Shown here piece by piece: positions 54,691 to 63,619 of a stretch of DNA of 64,000 nt. Below the pieces are notes generated by a model that worked only from the letters and a program-made list of their open reading frames with translations, was not told where the DNA came from and did not search any database. Every line of letters starts with the position of its first letter. Positions within the stretch are counted from its first letter, which is position 1. The DNA is taken from assembly GCA_018673925.1 (NCBI GenBank), contig JABHBL010000072.1, forward strand, positions 1-64,000, given 5' to 3'. Made by a program: the position numbers and the translations under genes. This stretch comes from Fidelibacterota bacterium (GTDB lineage: Bacteria; Fidelibacterota; UBA8477; JABMPR01).

Positions 54691-55374
54691 ATGCAATTAC
54701 TAGATTTACAATCACTTATGGATATGAACATACGTACTGGGGATGTACTCCTAAATTTGCTTGTAGCATTTTTGTGCGGTTTGGTCATTGCACAAACATA
54801 CAAAATGACCTTTGGTGGTGCTTCATACTCTAAGAGTATTTCCAACTCCCTGGTTGTCTTAGCCATGATCACTACCGTTGTCATAATTGTTATTGGAAAT
54901 AATCTTGCTCGAGCCTTTGGTTTGGTTGGTGCCATGTCAATCATCCGTTTTCGGACCGCAGTAAAAGACCCTATGGATATTGTCTTCATTTTCTTTTCTC
55001 TAACCATAGGTTTGGCTGCCGGTGTGGGACTGGCACAGATAGCTATAATTGGAACGTTGAGCATAAGTGCTGTATTGCTCATCATGAGTAAGATTGGTTA
55101 CGGCTCCCACAGAAGTGAGGAAAATTTACTGCAATTCGCATACAGCGGAGATCACAATGGTGGAGAACCCCCCTACATGAAGACTATCCAGTCTCATTGT
55201 CGATCATATACTATGATCAATGTCAGATCATTGGGAAGCAGCCAACAGTACGAGATATCCTATTATGTGACACTCAAAAATGCCTCGAAGGGCAATGAGC
55301 TTGTGAAGGAGCTATCCAGTTTGGATGATGTGGACAAAATTAATCTATACTCGGATGAATCCCTATCTAAGTAG
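54691..55374 (+). CDS. DUF4956 membrane protein
   Basis: The 227-aa product has four predicted membrane helices (within about 18-140) and the DUF4956 signature 'RAFGLVGAMSIIRFRTAVKDPMDIVFIF'. A cytoplasmic C-terminal part of about 85 aa follows with a ferredoxin-like look ('YEISYYVTLKNASKGNELVKELSSLDDVDKINLYSDE'). The function of DUF4956 is not known. It travels with VTC-domain genes and often CotH genes, suggesting a membrane complex with the VTC protein. Confidence 0.85.
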   Translation: MQLLDLQSLMDMNIRTGDVLLNLLVAFLCGLVIAQTYKMTFGGASYSKSISNSLVVLAMITTVVIIVIGNNLARAFGLVGAMSIIRFRTAVKDPMDIVFIFFSLTIGLAAGVGLAQIAIIGTLSISAVLLIMSKIGYGSHRSEENLLQFAYSGDHNGGEPPYMKTIQSHCRSYTMINVRSLGSSQQYEISYYVTLKNASKGNELVKELSSLDDVDKINLYSDESLSK

Positions 55375-55415
55375 CCAAAACTTGCCTTTTCCTCCTGATA
55401 TGTGAAAGAGAAATT

Positions 55416-56699
55416 ATGGCTTCAATTGCTCTTCATCTTGCACGCATATACTTATTTATCAGCGTTTTCTTCAGCATCAGTTGTACAGATCAGGATGCCC
55501 AAAATCTGCAACAAGTAGAGGATACGCTTGCCACGGGTGAAGACCACATCCCACTTATGCTTCGTGGTATTAATCTGGGAAATACACTCGAACCAGGTGA
55601 TGAAGGCGATTGGAATAACGGTCCTGCACTTGAGTACTATTTTGATGATTATAAATCTGCTGGCTTTACCTGTATTCGGATTCCAGTAAGATGGGGCAGC
55701 CATACATTGGATGTTCCACCTTACACAGTAGATCGAAACTGGATGGCGCGCATCTACCAGGTAGTTAGCTGGGGTCTTGATCGTGATCTCTATATCATCC
55801 TCAACGCGCATCATGATAATTGGATCAAAGAAAACTATTCAGGTGCGAATGTCGCCAGGTTTGAGTCCATCTGGAGCCAGATATCAGAAAGGTTCAAGGA
55901 CAAATCAGATAAACTATTCTTTGAGATAATTAATGAGCCCCATGGTTTGACCGCTGAACAGGTAGATGATCTAAATACCAGAATATTGTCCATCATCCGG
56001 ACAAATAATCCGACTAGAAAGGTAATCTATTCTGGTCACGAATGGTCTGCGATTGAGCAAATGATGTCAGCCAGGATTCTCGATGATGAACACCTCATGG
56101 CGTATTGGCACTCATATGATCCCTGGTCATTTGCAGGTGAAGGGCAGGGGACATGGGGAACTGCAGAAGATATCAGCACCACTATGAGCATGTTCGAGCA
56201 AGCAGGTGATTGGTCAGCAGCCAATAATATTCCGGTAATGATTAGTGAATTTGGAGCCGTTCACGCATGTGATTACAATTCCAGAATGCGTCATTATGCA
56301 ACTTATGTTGAAGAAGCAGTTCGCAATAATATCCCCTTCCAGGTATGGGATGATGGAGGATTGTTCAGAATCTATGGCAGAGAAGACAGAACCTGGCCAG
56401 AAGTTAAAAATATTCTCATGTATGCACATCCCGATGGACCAACGGATCTGAGGATAATAAATGTTAGCTTCAATAAAATAAAAGTGACTTGGAGAAACCG
56501 TACATCTGAGAATGACAAAATCTTCATTCAACGGCGGGTTGGGGATGGACCTTTTGAGGGAATTGCAGAGTTGACTAGTGAGTCTGAGCAATATGAAGAC
56601 AGTGATCTTTCTGTAGGTACACTCTATGATTATCGAATTCTGGCACCCATAGATTCAAATCTTATTTACTACTCATATCCCATTCGTGGTGGCCTATAA
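55416..56699 (+). CDS. GH5 endoglucanase lipoprotein with fibronectin-III domain
   Basis: The 427-aa product has a lipoprotein signal (FSIS-C23). The GH5 barrel starts 'MLRGINLGNTLEP', the pattern of cellulase-type GH5 subfamilies. 'FFEIINEPHG' holds acid/base Glu174 and 'VMISEFGA' the nucleophile Glu278; 'LNAHHD' is also conserved. A fibronectin type III domain closes it (about 340-427). Although only 41 bp after the DUF4956 gene, it may simply be co-transcribed. Substrate could be beta-1,4-glucan or mixed-linkage glucan. Confidence 0.88.
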   Translation: MASIALHLARIYLFISVFFSISCTDQDAQNLQQVEDTLATGEDHIPLMLRGINLGNTLEPGDEGDWNNGPALEYYFDDYKSAGFTCIRIPVRWGSHTLDVPPYTVDRNWMARIYQVVSWGLDRDLYIILNAHHDNWIKENYSGANVARFESIWSQISERFKDKSDKLFFEIINEPHGLTAEQVDDLNTRILSIIRTNNPTRKVIYSGHEWSAIEQMMSARILDDEHLMAYWHSYDPWSFAGEGQGTWGTAEDISTTMSMFEQAGDWSAANNIPVMISEFGAVHACDYNSRMRHYATYVEEAVRNNIPFQVWDDGGLFRIYGREDRTWPEVKNILMYAHPDGPTDLRIINVSFNKIKVTWRNRTSENDKIFIQRRVGDGPFEGIAELTSESEQYEDSDLSVGTLYDYRILAPIDSNLIYYSYPIRGGL

Positions 56700-56904
56700 C
56701 TTTTTACCATAGAAATATTTGATCGTGGTCCTAGCTGTCGGACCAACAACGCTGATTGAGAAAGACCATATACCAAAGGTGTATCATCTTATTACTTACA
56801 CTATGATGTCGGCAGATTGCACGTATAGTGCACAAGTAAATGGCTGATTTATAAGTTCCTTTCTCATGGATTTAATACGATTTATCCAAAATGTTTGGAA
56901 AGTC

Positions 56905-58521
56905 TTAAAACTGTCTTGAAGCACTAAGACTGAAACGGTAAAGCAATTCACCATTTTCATGCTCGAATCGAGTACGTAGTCTAAGTCGTTGTAGTCCAGT
57001 GACTTTGGCCGAGAGTGAAATCTCAGGCAGGTGCCTGGTTCTAAAACTGGATTCTCCCAGGATGCGATAAAGAAAAACCTCATCATAAAGATCCACATCC
57101 AACCAGGGGAGGATATCCCTACCTATCGAGGCATACACACGACCACCTTCACTCAGATAGGAGAACATGGCCATTCCACCAGCATTCAGCTGATAGGACT
57201 GTGAGGTGAACTTCCGGTGGCTCAGCGAGAGGCCGAATATTTTGATTTGCCTGCTGGTTCCATCTCCGCGGAAACTGGTTTGGCCCGTGATGCTCATTCC
57301 TGAGTTCAAAATGAGGCTCAAATTAGTATTAAAAGTATGTCTTGCAGCTTTCTCATACTCAGTTTCAGCTGTATCCAGTAAATCGACTACATTCTCTCGA
57401 TAACTGTAGCGAGAGATACTGATCAGAGATCGCCAGGGTCTCCAATTTATGGAAGCACGAAAACGCGTGAGGGAGATCGCACTCTGAAATTGAGATTGAT
57501 CCTGTAAATCGAGGTCGAATTCACTATAGCCTCTGATTCGAAGACTGGAACTCAATTTCGCCGTAGAGCCAAGTAAGAGATAATTTCTGGAAAATGCCCC
57601 TGATTCAGTTTCGCCGATGATACCAACCTGGACCTTTCCCCATTTAAATCTTTCTTCATCAAGCAGTCCAAATTTATTGCGATTGATCTGATCCTGAATG
57701 CCATTGACGTTTGACATAAGACCAGCGGCCACAGCCACAATTCTTCGATCTGATCTCCAGGTCAGACCCAGACCATCGATGGTGCCTAACATTGAGAATT
57801 GAGGGTGATACATTCGTCCCAACAAGTAACTAAATCGACTTTCTGGATTGTCATAACTCAACATGATGGAGTAAATACTGGTTTGGGAACTGGAATCTCT
57901 TGAGGAACGATTACTACGTAAATAGGTACTTACATCCAGATGCCTAATTCCAAGATCCAGAACTTTGAATTGACCATAAATAGAGCCCCTTGTTTCCCTT
58001 ACCCCACTGGTGTCACCCCCTCGGTCTGAAACTCGTGTTGAGATATAACCCGCAAAAGTGGGGGTAAATCGATCTGATTCCAGACTCATGTTACTGGGGC
58101 TTCGTGGAGTGTAGGAACTACTGTCCAGGAATACCTGAACCACGGGCTTTGATTCAGCAGTATCCACAAATACAGTGGTTGGAGTGGATTGAAGTAATGT
58201 TGGTAAAGTGATTTTAACCTGAACATCATCCCCAATTTCCCAGAGTATGGCAACGGGATCCATGGACTCCATAGCAGAAGATGCACCACTGGTTTGAGAG
58301 ATGCTGGCAATACCCAACCAAACATCATTGCGGTAGACTTGAACACTATCACCAATTTGTATACCGGCTTTTTTTCCAAGATCGATGTAGGCTTGATCAC
58401 GGCTTATATAGGTAATTGAGCCATCGATGGTTTCCTGCCCAAATAGCACCCCAGTCAAAAGCGTCCCTACCAATAGATTGACGACAATAGTTTTAATCAA
58501 AACTCGCATTATTCCCCGCAT
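56905..58521 (-). CDS. Outer-membrane beta-barrel protein, cytochrome-linked
   Basis: The product is about 538 aa. Several in-frame starts are possible (58575, 58530, 58521, 58509); those from 58530 on leave a normal signal peptide ('VLIKTIVVNLLVGTLLTGVLFGQ'), and 58521 has GGTGAT seven bases upstream. An N-terminal SH3-like domain resembling FlgT ('YIDLGKKAGIQIGDSVQVYR') is followed by a long amphipathic-strand region ending in an aromatic residue ('FSLSASRQF'), the mark of an outer-membrane barrel. No haem motif. It is the last gene of the cytochrome operon, so it may be the porin of a porin-cytochrome conduit, or an anchor. Confidence 0.7.
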   Translation of the reverse strand: MRGIMRVLIKTIVVNLLVGTLLTGVLFGQETIDGSITYISRDQAYIDLGKKAGIQIGDSVQVYRNDVWLGIASISQTSGASSAMESMDPVAILWEIGDDVQVKITLPTLLQSTPTTVFVDTAESKPVVQVFLDSSSYTPRSPSNMSLESDRFTPTFAGYISTRVSDRGGDTSGVRETRGSIYGQFKVLDLGIRHLDVSTYLRSNRSSRDSSSQTSIYSIMLSYDNPESRFSYLLGRMYHPQFSMLGTIDGLGLTWRSDRRIVAVAAGLMSNVNGIQDQINRNKFGLLDEERFKWGKVQVGIIGETESGAFSRNYLLLGSTAKLSSSLRIRGYSEFDLDLQDQSQFQSAISLTRFRASINWRPWRSLISISRYSYRENVVDLLDTAETEYEKAARHTFNTNLSLILNSGMSITGQTSFRGDGTSRQIKIFGLSLSHRKFTSQSYQLNAGGMAMFSYLSEGGRVYASIGRDILPWLDVDLYDEVFLYRILGESSFRTRHLPEISLSAKVTGLQRLRLRTRFEHENGELLYRFSLSASRQF

Positions 58522-58522
58522 G

Positions 58523-59344
58523 TTATTCATCACCCCTGGGATGACAGAAGAAACAGTCGTTTGATACCACACCACTGCGTGGATATGTTAGACCGTTACG
58601 ACGCTCACAATCATTACCATCGCAGTGCTCATCATTCATATCAGCTTCATCATGACAACCAGATCCAAAACAAGTAAACACTTGATATGCACCGGATTGC
58701 TCATGACAATCTGAACAGGCATCCCACTCTCCACGATGTTTTCCACTATGAATAGGGAAGAAGACGTCATGATTGATTGCCAGGATTTGATCCCAACGGG
58801 TCGGTGCGTGGCAGGTTGAACAATCTGTCCGGGGAGAAAGATCAGCGTGAGCAGGTAGTTCAATACTGAATTCTGACTCATGACACTCCTGACAATCCAA
58901 CGAAGGCATCTTTCCAGGCGTTGTATGACATAAATAGCAATCCTGTGACTGGTGGGCTGCAACCAGTGGAAACAGGGTCTCATTGTGTCGACGATAGGCC
59001 ATAGCGGGATCCCAGTTCTGAGGGCTATGGCAGGTTTCACAATCACTTCCCCAATAGTTCTGGTGGGTATCCTGATGGCAGTTCACACAATCCAAACCCT
59101 TGGTGGAGAAACTATGGAAATCTTGGATTGTTTCTCCAGAATGACATTGGGTGCATGCCAAATCTGCGTGTTTGTAAAGCAACCTGAAATCTGTAGTCTG
59201 ATTGTGATCGAAACGGGGTGTCTCAGATAGGGGAATCCAGGATTCTGATTGGTGACAATCCAGACAGGCCTGGTCCTCCACCATTTGTGAGTGCCCAAAC
59301 AAAGGAAGCAGAACCAGAAGAAATATGAATCTATTGCGTTTCAT
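58523..59344 (-). CDS. Multihaem c-type cytochrome (about 10 haems)
   Basis: The 273-aa product has a signal peptide (ending GHSQ). I count nine CxxCH sites and one CX4CH ('CFGSGCH'). Its C-terminal 70 residues match the C-terminus of the larger cytochrome at 59331-61985 ('DEHCDGNDC', 'TYPRSGV', 'CFFCHP'), so the two share a recent terminal module. Haem spacing is about 25 residues, as in NrfH/c7-like wires. It acts in the periplasm or at the surface. It overlaps the upstream cytochrome gene by 14 bp. Confidence 0.9.
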   Translation of the reverse strand: MKRNRFIFLLVLLPLFGHSQMVEDQACLDCHQSESWIPLSETPRFDHNQTTDFRLLYKHADLACTQCHSGETIQDFHSFSTKGLDCVNCHQDTHQNYWGSDCETCHSPQNWDPAMAYRRHNETLFPLVAAHQSQDCYLCHTTPGKMPSLDCQECHESEFSIELPAHADLSPRTDCSTCHAPTRWDQILAINHDVFFPIHSGKHRGEWDACSDCHEQSGAYQVFTCFGSGCHDEADMNDEHCDGNDCERRNGLTYPRSGVVSNDCFFCHPRGDE

Positions 59345-61985
59345 TGGATTTCTTCTCAGTGGGTTGTGGCAGCGTTCTCATCTTGAAGAAATTCAGGAGG
59401 TTACCCTCGCAATCATCTTCATCGCCATTGGGGTGGCATGTCAGGCAATCCAGGGGGGTAACACCCGATACTGGGTATGTATGACCATTGCAGCTCTCAC
59501 AATCAGCACCCTCACAGTGTTCATTATTCATTTCGGTTACATTATGACAACCCCCGCCGAAACATGTGAAAACCGCAAAATCATTGGCATCAACATGGCA
59601 TTGAGAACAATCGTTCCACTCATTGCGATGTTGACCACTGTAGATAGGGAAAGATTGCCCATCGTGATCAAAGGTTGAAGGCTCCCAGGCAGTCATGGAA
59701 TGACATGATTCGCAATCCAGGGGAAAGGAAGCAGAAGCATGCGGCGGATTAGTGGCTGAATTATAATCCGGTAGGTGACAACTTCCATCGGCGCAGGTTC
59801 TTGGTGTAGGAATTATTTCCCAGGGGGTGTGGCAACTCTGGCATTCTGTACTTTCATGTGCTCCTTCAAGGGCGTAGCCCGTTGTCTGGGTGTCATGGAC
59901 AAATTGTGATGGTAACCAGGCAGTGGTGGTATGACAATCCGTGCAAGACTGAGAAAATCCCATAGTTTCATGTGGGGGATTGCTTGAGGTTGAATAATTA
60001 TCCTGATGGCAAGAAGCTGAGGCACAGTTTCTGATCTCAGTAGGAGGCTCCCAGCTCTCGTGACAGCTGCTGCAATTAATACTCAGGTGAGCTCCATCTG
60101 AGAGAAAACCGGTTGTTTCAACATCATGGGAAAAAGTACCTGGAATCCAGGCCGTGCTATTATGACAGTTGGCACAGTCAGTAGGAAAGGATAACTCAGC
60201 ATGAGGTGGGTCTGAAGTTCCACTGTATTGAACCATATGACAGGTCACACAGCTGATTGATGTGGCACTATGGTCAAAGATGGACGGCTCCCAAACATCC
60301 TGGGAATGACAAGTCTCACAAAGATTCTCTGGAAACCCGTTTGCATCATGATCCGGATCGCTGGTGTTATCGAAATTAATCTGATGACAGGCGAAGCAAT
60401 CTGCAGAGAGTCCGGTCCATTGTGCTGTCTCATGACAAGCAAAACAATTTTCTGGTAGCAGAGCGAGATGCGCACCTTGTATGGCGAAACCCGTCAGATT
60501 AGCATTATGATCGAATGAGGATGGTTTCCAGGTCACCTGACTATGGCAAATTATACAATCCTGACTAAAGCCATATTGGGTATGATCAGGACTGGGACTG
60601 GTGCTTGTTGAAGTATAATCTTGGAGGTGACAACCCTGACATTCCGTGGGTAAATCATAGCCATCGGCATGGCATGTCATGCATTCAATTTCAGTATGAG
60701 CCCCCTGTAGCGGAAAGGCAGTCTGGGTATGATCAATTTCTTCTGAACTCCAATTTACTGTCGTATGACATACATCGCAAGTCGTTGGCATACTGCTAGT
60801 TACATGATTAGGCTCAAGCGATTCATCATAGTCTGACTGGTGACAATCTACACATTCAGATGGCTGTGCTGAGTATGGAGCTACCGTATGACAGGCCTCA
60901 CAACTTGGTCCAATGTGAGCTCCAGTTAATGGATACTCAGAGTCCCTGTCATGATCCCATAAACTTGGTAGCCAGGCTGTAACAGTGTGGCAATCTTCAC
61001 AGGTCTCTCCAAATTCTGCATCCTCATGCGGAGGAACAACAGTCGCCTCCCAATTGTTCTGATGACAGCCAGAACATAACTCTGGTGTATTATCAAAATT
61101 CTGGTCAGCATGACAATCCAAACAAAGTGTTGTCTCGTGGGCTCCCTCCAGCAGAAAACCAGTTTGCTCATGCAGGAATGTGGAATTCCAGGTAAAACTG
61201 TCGTGGCAGGATTGACAATCCAGTGGAAACCCTTCTGTCTGATGAGGAGGTTGGAGAGTGGCATTAAATTCATTTATATGGCAATCTACGCATTCTGCGG
61301 GTGTATTATCTGCACTTTGCATATGGCAACTCCCACAGGTAGCAGTGTTATGCATTCCCAGTAAATAGTAGTCAGTATCATTGTGATTGAAGATTGAATT
61401 CGTCCAGTGAGCGCTCTGAGGAGCATGACAGGATTCACAATCGTTCCCGAGATTCAGAATTTGATGAGATGGATCATCACTTTCATTATAGTCTGAGGAA
61501 TGACAACCAGCACAATCCAGGGGCAGCGTGGCCCCAGAACCAGGATTATTCAGATGACAACTTTCACAGCTCAAACTTCGATGGGGTCCCTGGAGCGGAA
61601 AATTTGTCAGGTCATGGTTTTGCTGTTGAGTCGATAGAGTCCATGTATCCGGACTATGGCAGCGTTCACAATCCTGTCCCCATTGATCATTATGAATATC
61701 TTCATGACAGGTCACACAATCCGATGAGACCTGACCAAAATTGTGTTTCTCAGCCGGTGTTGAGCCAGTGTGGCAATTTCCACAATCAATGTCAGCGTGG
61801 GTTCCAATTAACTCGTATCCCGTCATGATATGATCAAAATTCTGACCGATATCAGAACTCCAATCACCACCAGCATGACAAACTTCGCAGGTTAAATCTG
61901 TTTCAATATCAGAATCATCCTGAGCCAGGGCAAGATTGCTTAGGATGAAGAGGGACAGAGTAAGCAGTAACCTCATCGCTTTCAT
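59331..61985 (-). CDS. Giant multihaem c-type cytochrome (about 33 haems)
   Basis: The 884-aa product has a signal peptide (ending ALAQ) and 30 CxxCH sites plus three CX4CH sites ('CASASCH', 'CADGSCH', 'CFGGGCH'). They fall in a repeat of 'H-x-G-A/T-H...C-x-x-C-H' every 25-30 residues, with extra His residues for axial ligation. A former site near the C-terminus reads CESCN, with the ligand His lost. Such chains carry electrons over long distances across the periplasm or outside the cell. ATGA overlap joins it to the upstream cytochrome gene. Confidence 0.92.
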   Translation of the reverse strand: MKAMRLLLTLSLFILSNLALAQDDSDIETDLTCEVCHAGGDWSSDIGQNFDHIMTGYELIGTHADIDCGNCHTGSTPAEKHNFGQVSSDCVTCHEDIHNDQWGQDCERCHSPDTWTLSTQQQNHDLTNFPLQGPHRSLSCESCHLNNPGSGATLPLDCAGCHSSDYNESDDPSHQILNLGNDCESCHAPQSAHWTNSIFNHNDTDYYLLGMHNTATCGSCHMQSADNTPAECVDCHINEFNATLQPPHQTEGFPLDCQSCHDSFTWNSTFLHEQTGFLLEGAHETTLCLDCHADQNFDNTPELCSGCHQNNWEATVVPPHEDAEFGETCEDCHTVTAWLPSLWDHDRDSEYPLTGAHIGPSCEACHTVAPYSAQPSECVDCHQSDYDESLEPNHVTSSMPTTCDVCHTTVNWSSEEIDHTQTAFPLQGAHTEIECMTCHADGYDLPTECQGCHLQDYTSTSTSPSPDHTQYGFSQDCIICHSQVTWKPSSFDHNANLTGFAIQGAHLALLPENCFACHETAQWTGLSADCFACHQINFDNTSDPDHDANGFPENLCETCHSQDVWEPSIFDHSATSISCVTCHMVQYSGTSDPPHAELSFPTDCANCHNSTAWIPGTFSHDVETTGFLSDGAHLSINCSSCHESWEPPTEIRNCASASCHQDNYSTSSNPPHETMGFSQSCTDCHTTTAWLPSQFVHDTQTTGYALEGAHESTECQSCHTPWEIIPTPRTCADGSCHLPDYNSATNPPHASASFPLDCESCHSMTAWEPSTFDHDGQSFPIYSGQHRNEWNDCSQCHVDANDFAVFTCFGGGCHNVTEMNNEHCEGADCESCNGHTYPVSGVTPLDCLTCHPNGDEDDCEGNLLNFFKMRTLPQPTEKKSNETQ

Positions 61986-63619
61986 CGCTTGAAATCCCCA
62001 AAACTATGGCAGTCCTGACACTTATGAGGTATGGGTTTAAACCGGATGGTATTCAGCTGTGGTTCAAATTTATGACATTGACCACATGCTAAATCCAGGT
62101 GTTGATCATCCAGGGTGAATTCAGTCAAACCGAAATGGTCGAATTCTGGAATTTTCCAATTCTGAGTAGAATGACAATCGTCACAAACTTGTTCCTCAAA
62201 CTGTTTCGCATGGACATCGCCATGGCAGCTGTTACAACTGGTATCAGTATCCTCATACTGGATTATCTCAACATTACTGATATGACAGGCTGAACAATCC
62301 AGATCCTCATGTTTTCCGGAGAGGGGGAAAAAGGTTGAGGCATGGTCGAAGGATAAATCAACCCAATCAGATGTCTTATGACAGTTCTCGCACCAGGTTT
62401 CATTTTGTTGATATCCAGTAAACTGCTCTCCATGAATTGTAGTATGACAGGACTTACAGGATAGGGGCTCCCAGCGATATACGGGTTCAAAATCTTGCTC
62501 GTGGCAAAAGATACAAGGTTGAGCAAGATGGGCTCCGTCGATGGCAAATCGAGTGTTACGATGTTCTATCACCCCGAATAATGGAGGGAAGAAGCCTCGA
62601 ACGCTATGGCATTGATCACAAGAATTGTCACGTTCTGGTTTCTGAAAGATTCCGTCATGGTTATCTGGATGACAGTCAGAACACAGATCAAAGCTTGAAG
62701 CCAGATTAAACCGGTTTTTACTGGTATGGCACAATTCGCACTCGACGGTAGCGTGTTTACCAACGAGTGGATAGCGCGTTACCTGGTGATTAAATGCCCC
62801 AGCCACATCTTCCTGTTTAAAAGTACTCTCAGTATGACATTTGAGACAATTTGAGCCAAATGATCCTTTGTGTTCATCCGCATGGCAATTGGTACAGAGA
62901 TTAAATTTCAAACCGGTAAATTGCTGAGCCTGGAAGTCACCTACGGCATCTTGGGTTGCTGTGTGGCATTTTTCACATTCAAGCTGTTTATGGGCTCCAC
63001 GAATAGGAAAATTGGTATCAAAATCGTGATCGTAGTTATCTCTGGCGTCAGTCCAGTTGACTTCACTGTGACAATCGTCGCAGGTTTGGTCTACGAATTC
63101 GTTTGCATGAACATCCACATGACAGGTGGCGCATTCAGATCCCAATCCCAGGAATGTGGAGGAGAGAACATCGCTAGTTTTTTTAGATTTAGCATAATCC
63201 AGAATATCATCTGATATAATAAATTCGCTTTTGTGGCATTCATTGCAATTCAGTTTGAGGTGTTTACCCTCAAGCTCATAGCCCGTTTGTACATGGTCGA
63301 AATCTTTCTGAGATGGTTCCCAGTGAATCATTTCAAAATTTCTATTCATATGATCAGTGTGACATTCCAGGCAATCGTTTTCCTCGAGATTACCATGAAA
63401 GCCAAGTTCATCCTCAATCCTGGTTTGGATTGGTGTATGACATTCCAGGCATTTTGGGCTTAAATCTTTGCTACCCCAGGTATGGCAACTAAGACAGTTG
63501 GTGAGTCCCGATAAATGGGCATGTGGCTCTGCCAAAGCTCCAGGGCTCAATTGGGCCTCCAGAGTTACAGGATACAGGAGGAGAAAAAATAATCCTAGAG
63601 TTGCAAGAGTTGATTTCAC
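61982..63619 (-). CDS. Multihaem c-type cytochrome (20 haems)
   Basis: The 545-aa product has a signal peptide (ending LEAQ) and 20 CxxCH sites. The repeated unit 'H..T.FPL.G.H....C..CH' links it to the cytochromes downstream, but it lacks their shared C-terminal module and ends 'CQDCHSFGDFKR'. It is the first of three cytochrome genes and its ATG overlaps the stop of a flavoprotein reductase gene (ATGA), so electrons may flow between NAD(P)H/flavin chemistry and the haem chain via an unseen link. Confidence 0.92.
   Translation of the reverse strand: MKSTLATLGLFFLLLYPVTLEAQLSPGALAEPHAHLSGLTNCLSCHTWGSKDLSPKCLECHTPIQTRIEDELGFHGNLEENDCLECHTDHMNRNFEMIHWEPSQKDFDHVQTGYELEGKHLKLNCNECHKSEFIISDDILDYAKSKKTSDVLSSTFLGLGSECATCHVDVHANEFVDQTCDDCHSEVNWTDARDNYDHDFDTNFPIRGAHKQLECEKCHTATQDAVGDFQAQQFTGLKFNLCTNCHADEHKGSFGSNCLKCHTESTFKQEDVAGAFNHQVTRYPLVGKHATVECELCHTSKNRFNLASSFDLCSDCHPDNHDGIFQKPERDNSCDQCHSVRGFFPPLFGVIEHRNTRFAIDGAHLAQPCIFCHEQDFEPVYRWEPLSCKSCHTTIHGEQFTGYQQNETWCENCHKTSDWVDLSFDHASTFFPLSGKHEDLDCSACHISNVEIIQYEDTDTSCNSCHGDVHAKQFEEQVCDDCHSTQNWKIPEFDHFGLTEFTLDDQHLDLACGQCHKFEPQLNTIRFKPIPHKCQDCHSFGDFKR

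Noticed and set aside
56818-56832. TGCAC-GTATA-GTGCA inverted repeat as terminator between convergent genes
   Set aside because: The stem is only 5 bp and no T-run follows on either strand.
61394-61828. Plus-strand open frame of 144 codons inside the cytochrome gene
   Set aside because: It is antisense to a clear multihaem gene and its composition mirrors the repeated cytochrome codons.
59331-61985. DNA tandem-repeat array or CRISPR in the cytochrome region
   Set aside because: The periodicity comes from CxxCH codons; intervening sequences and spacing vary and one long frame is open.
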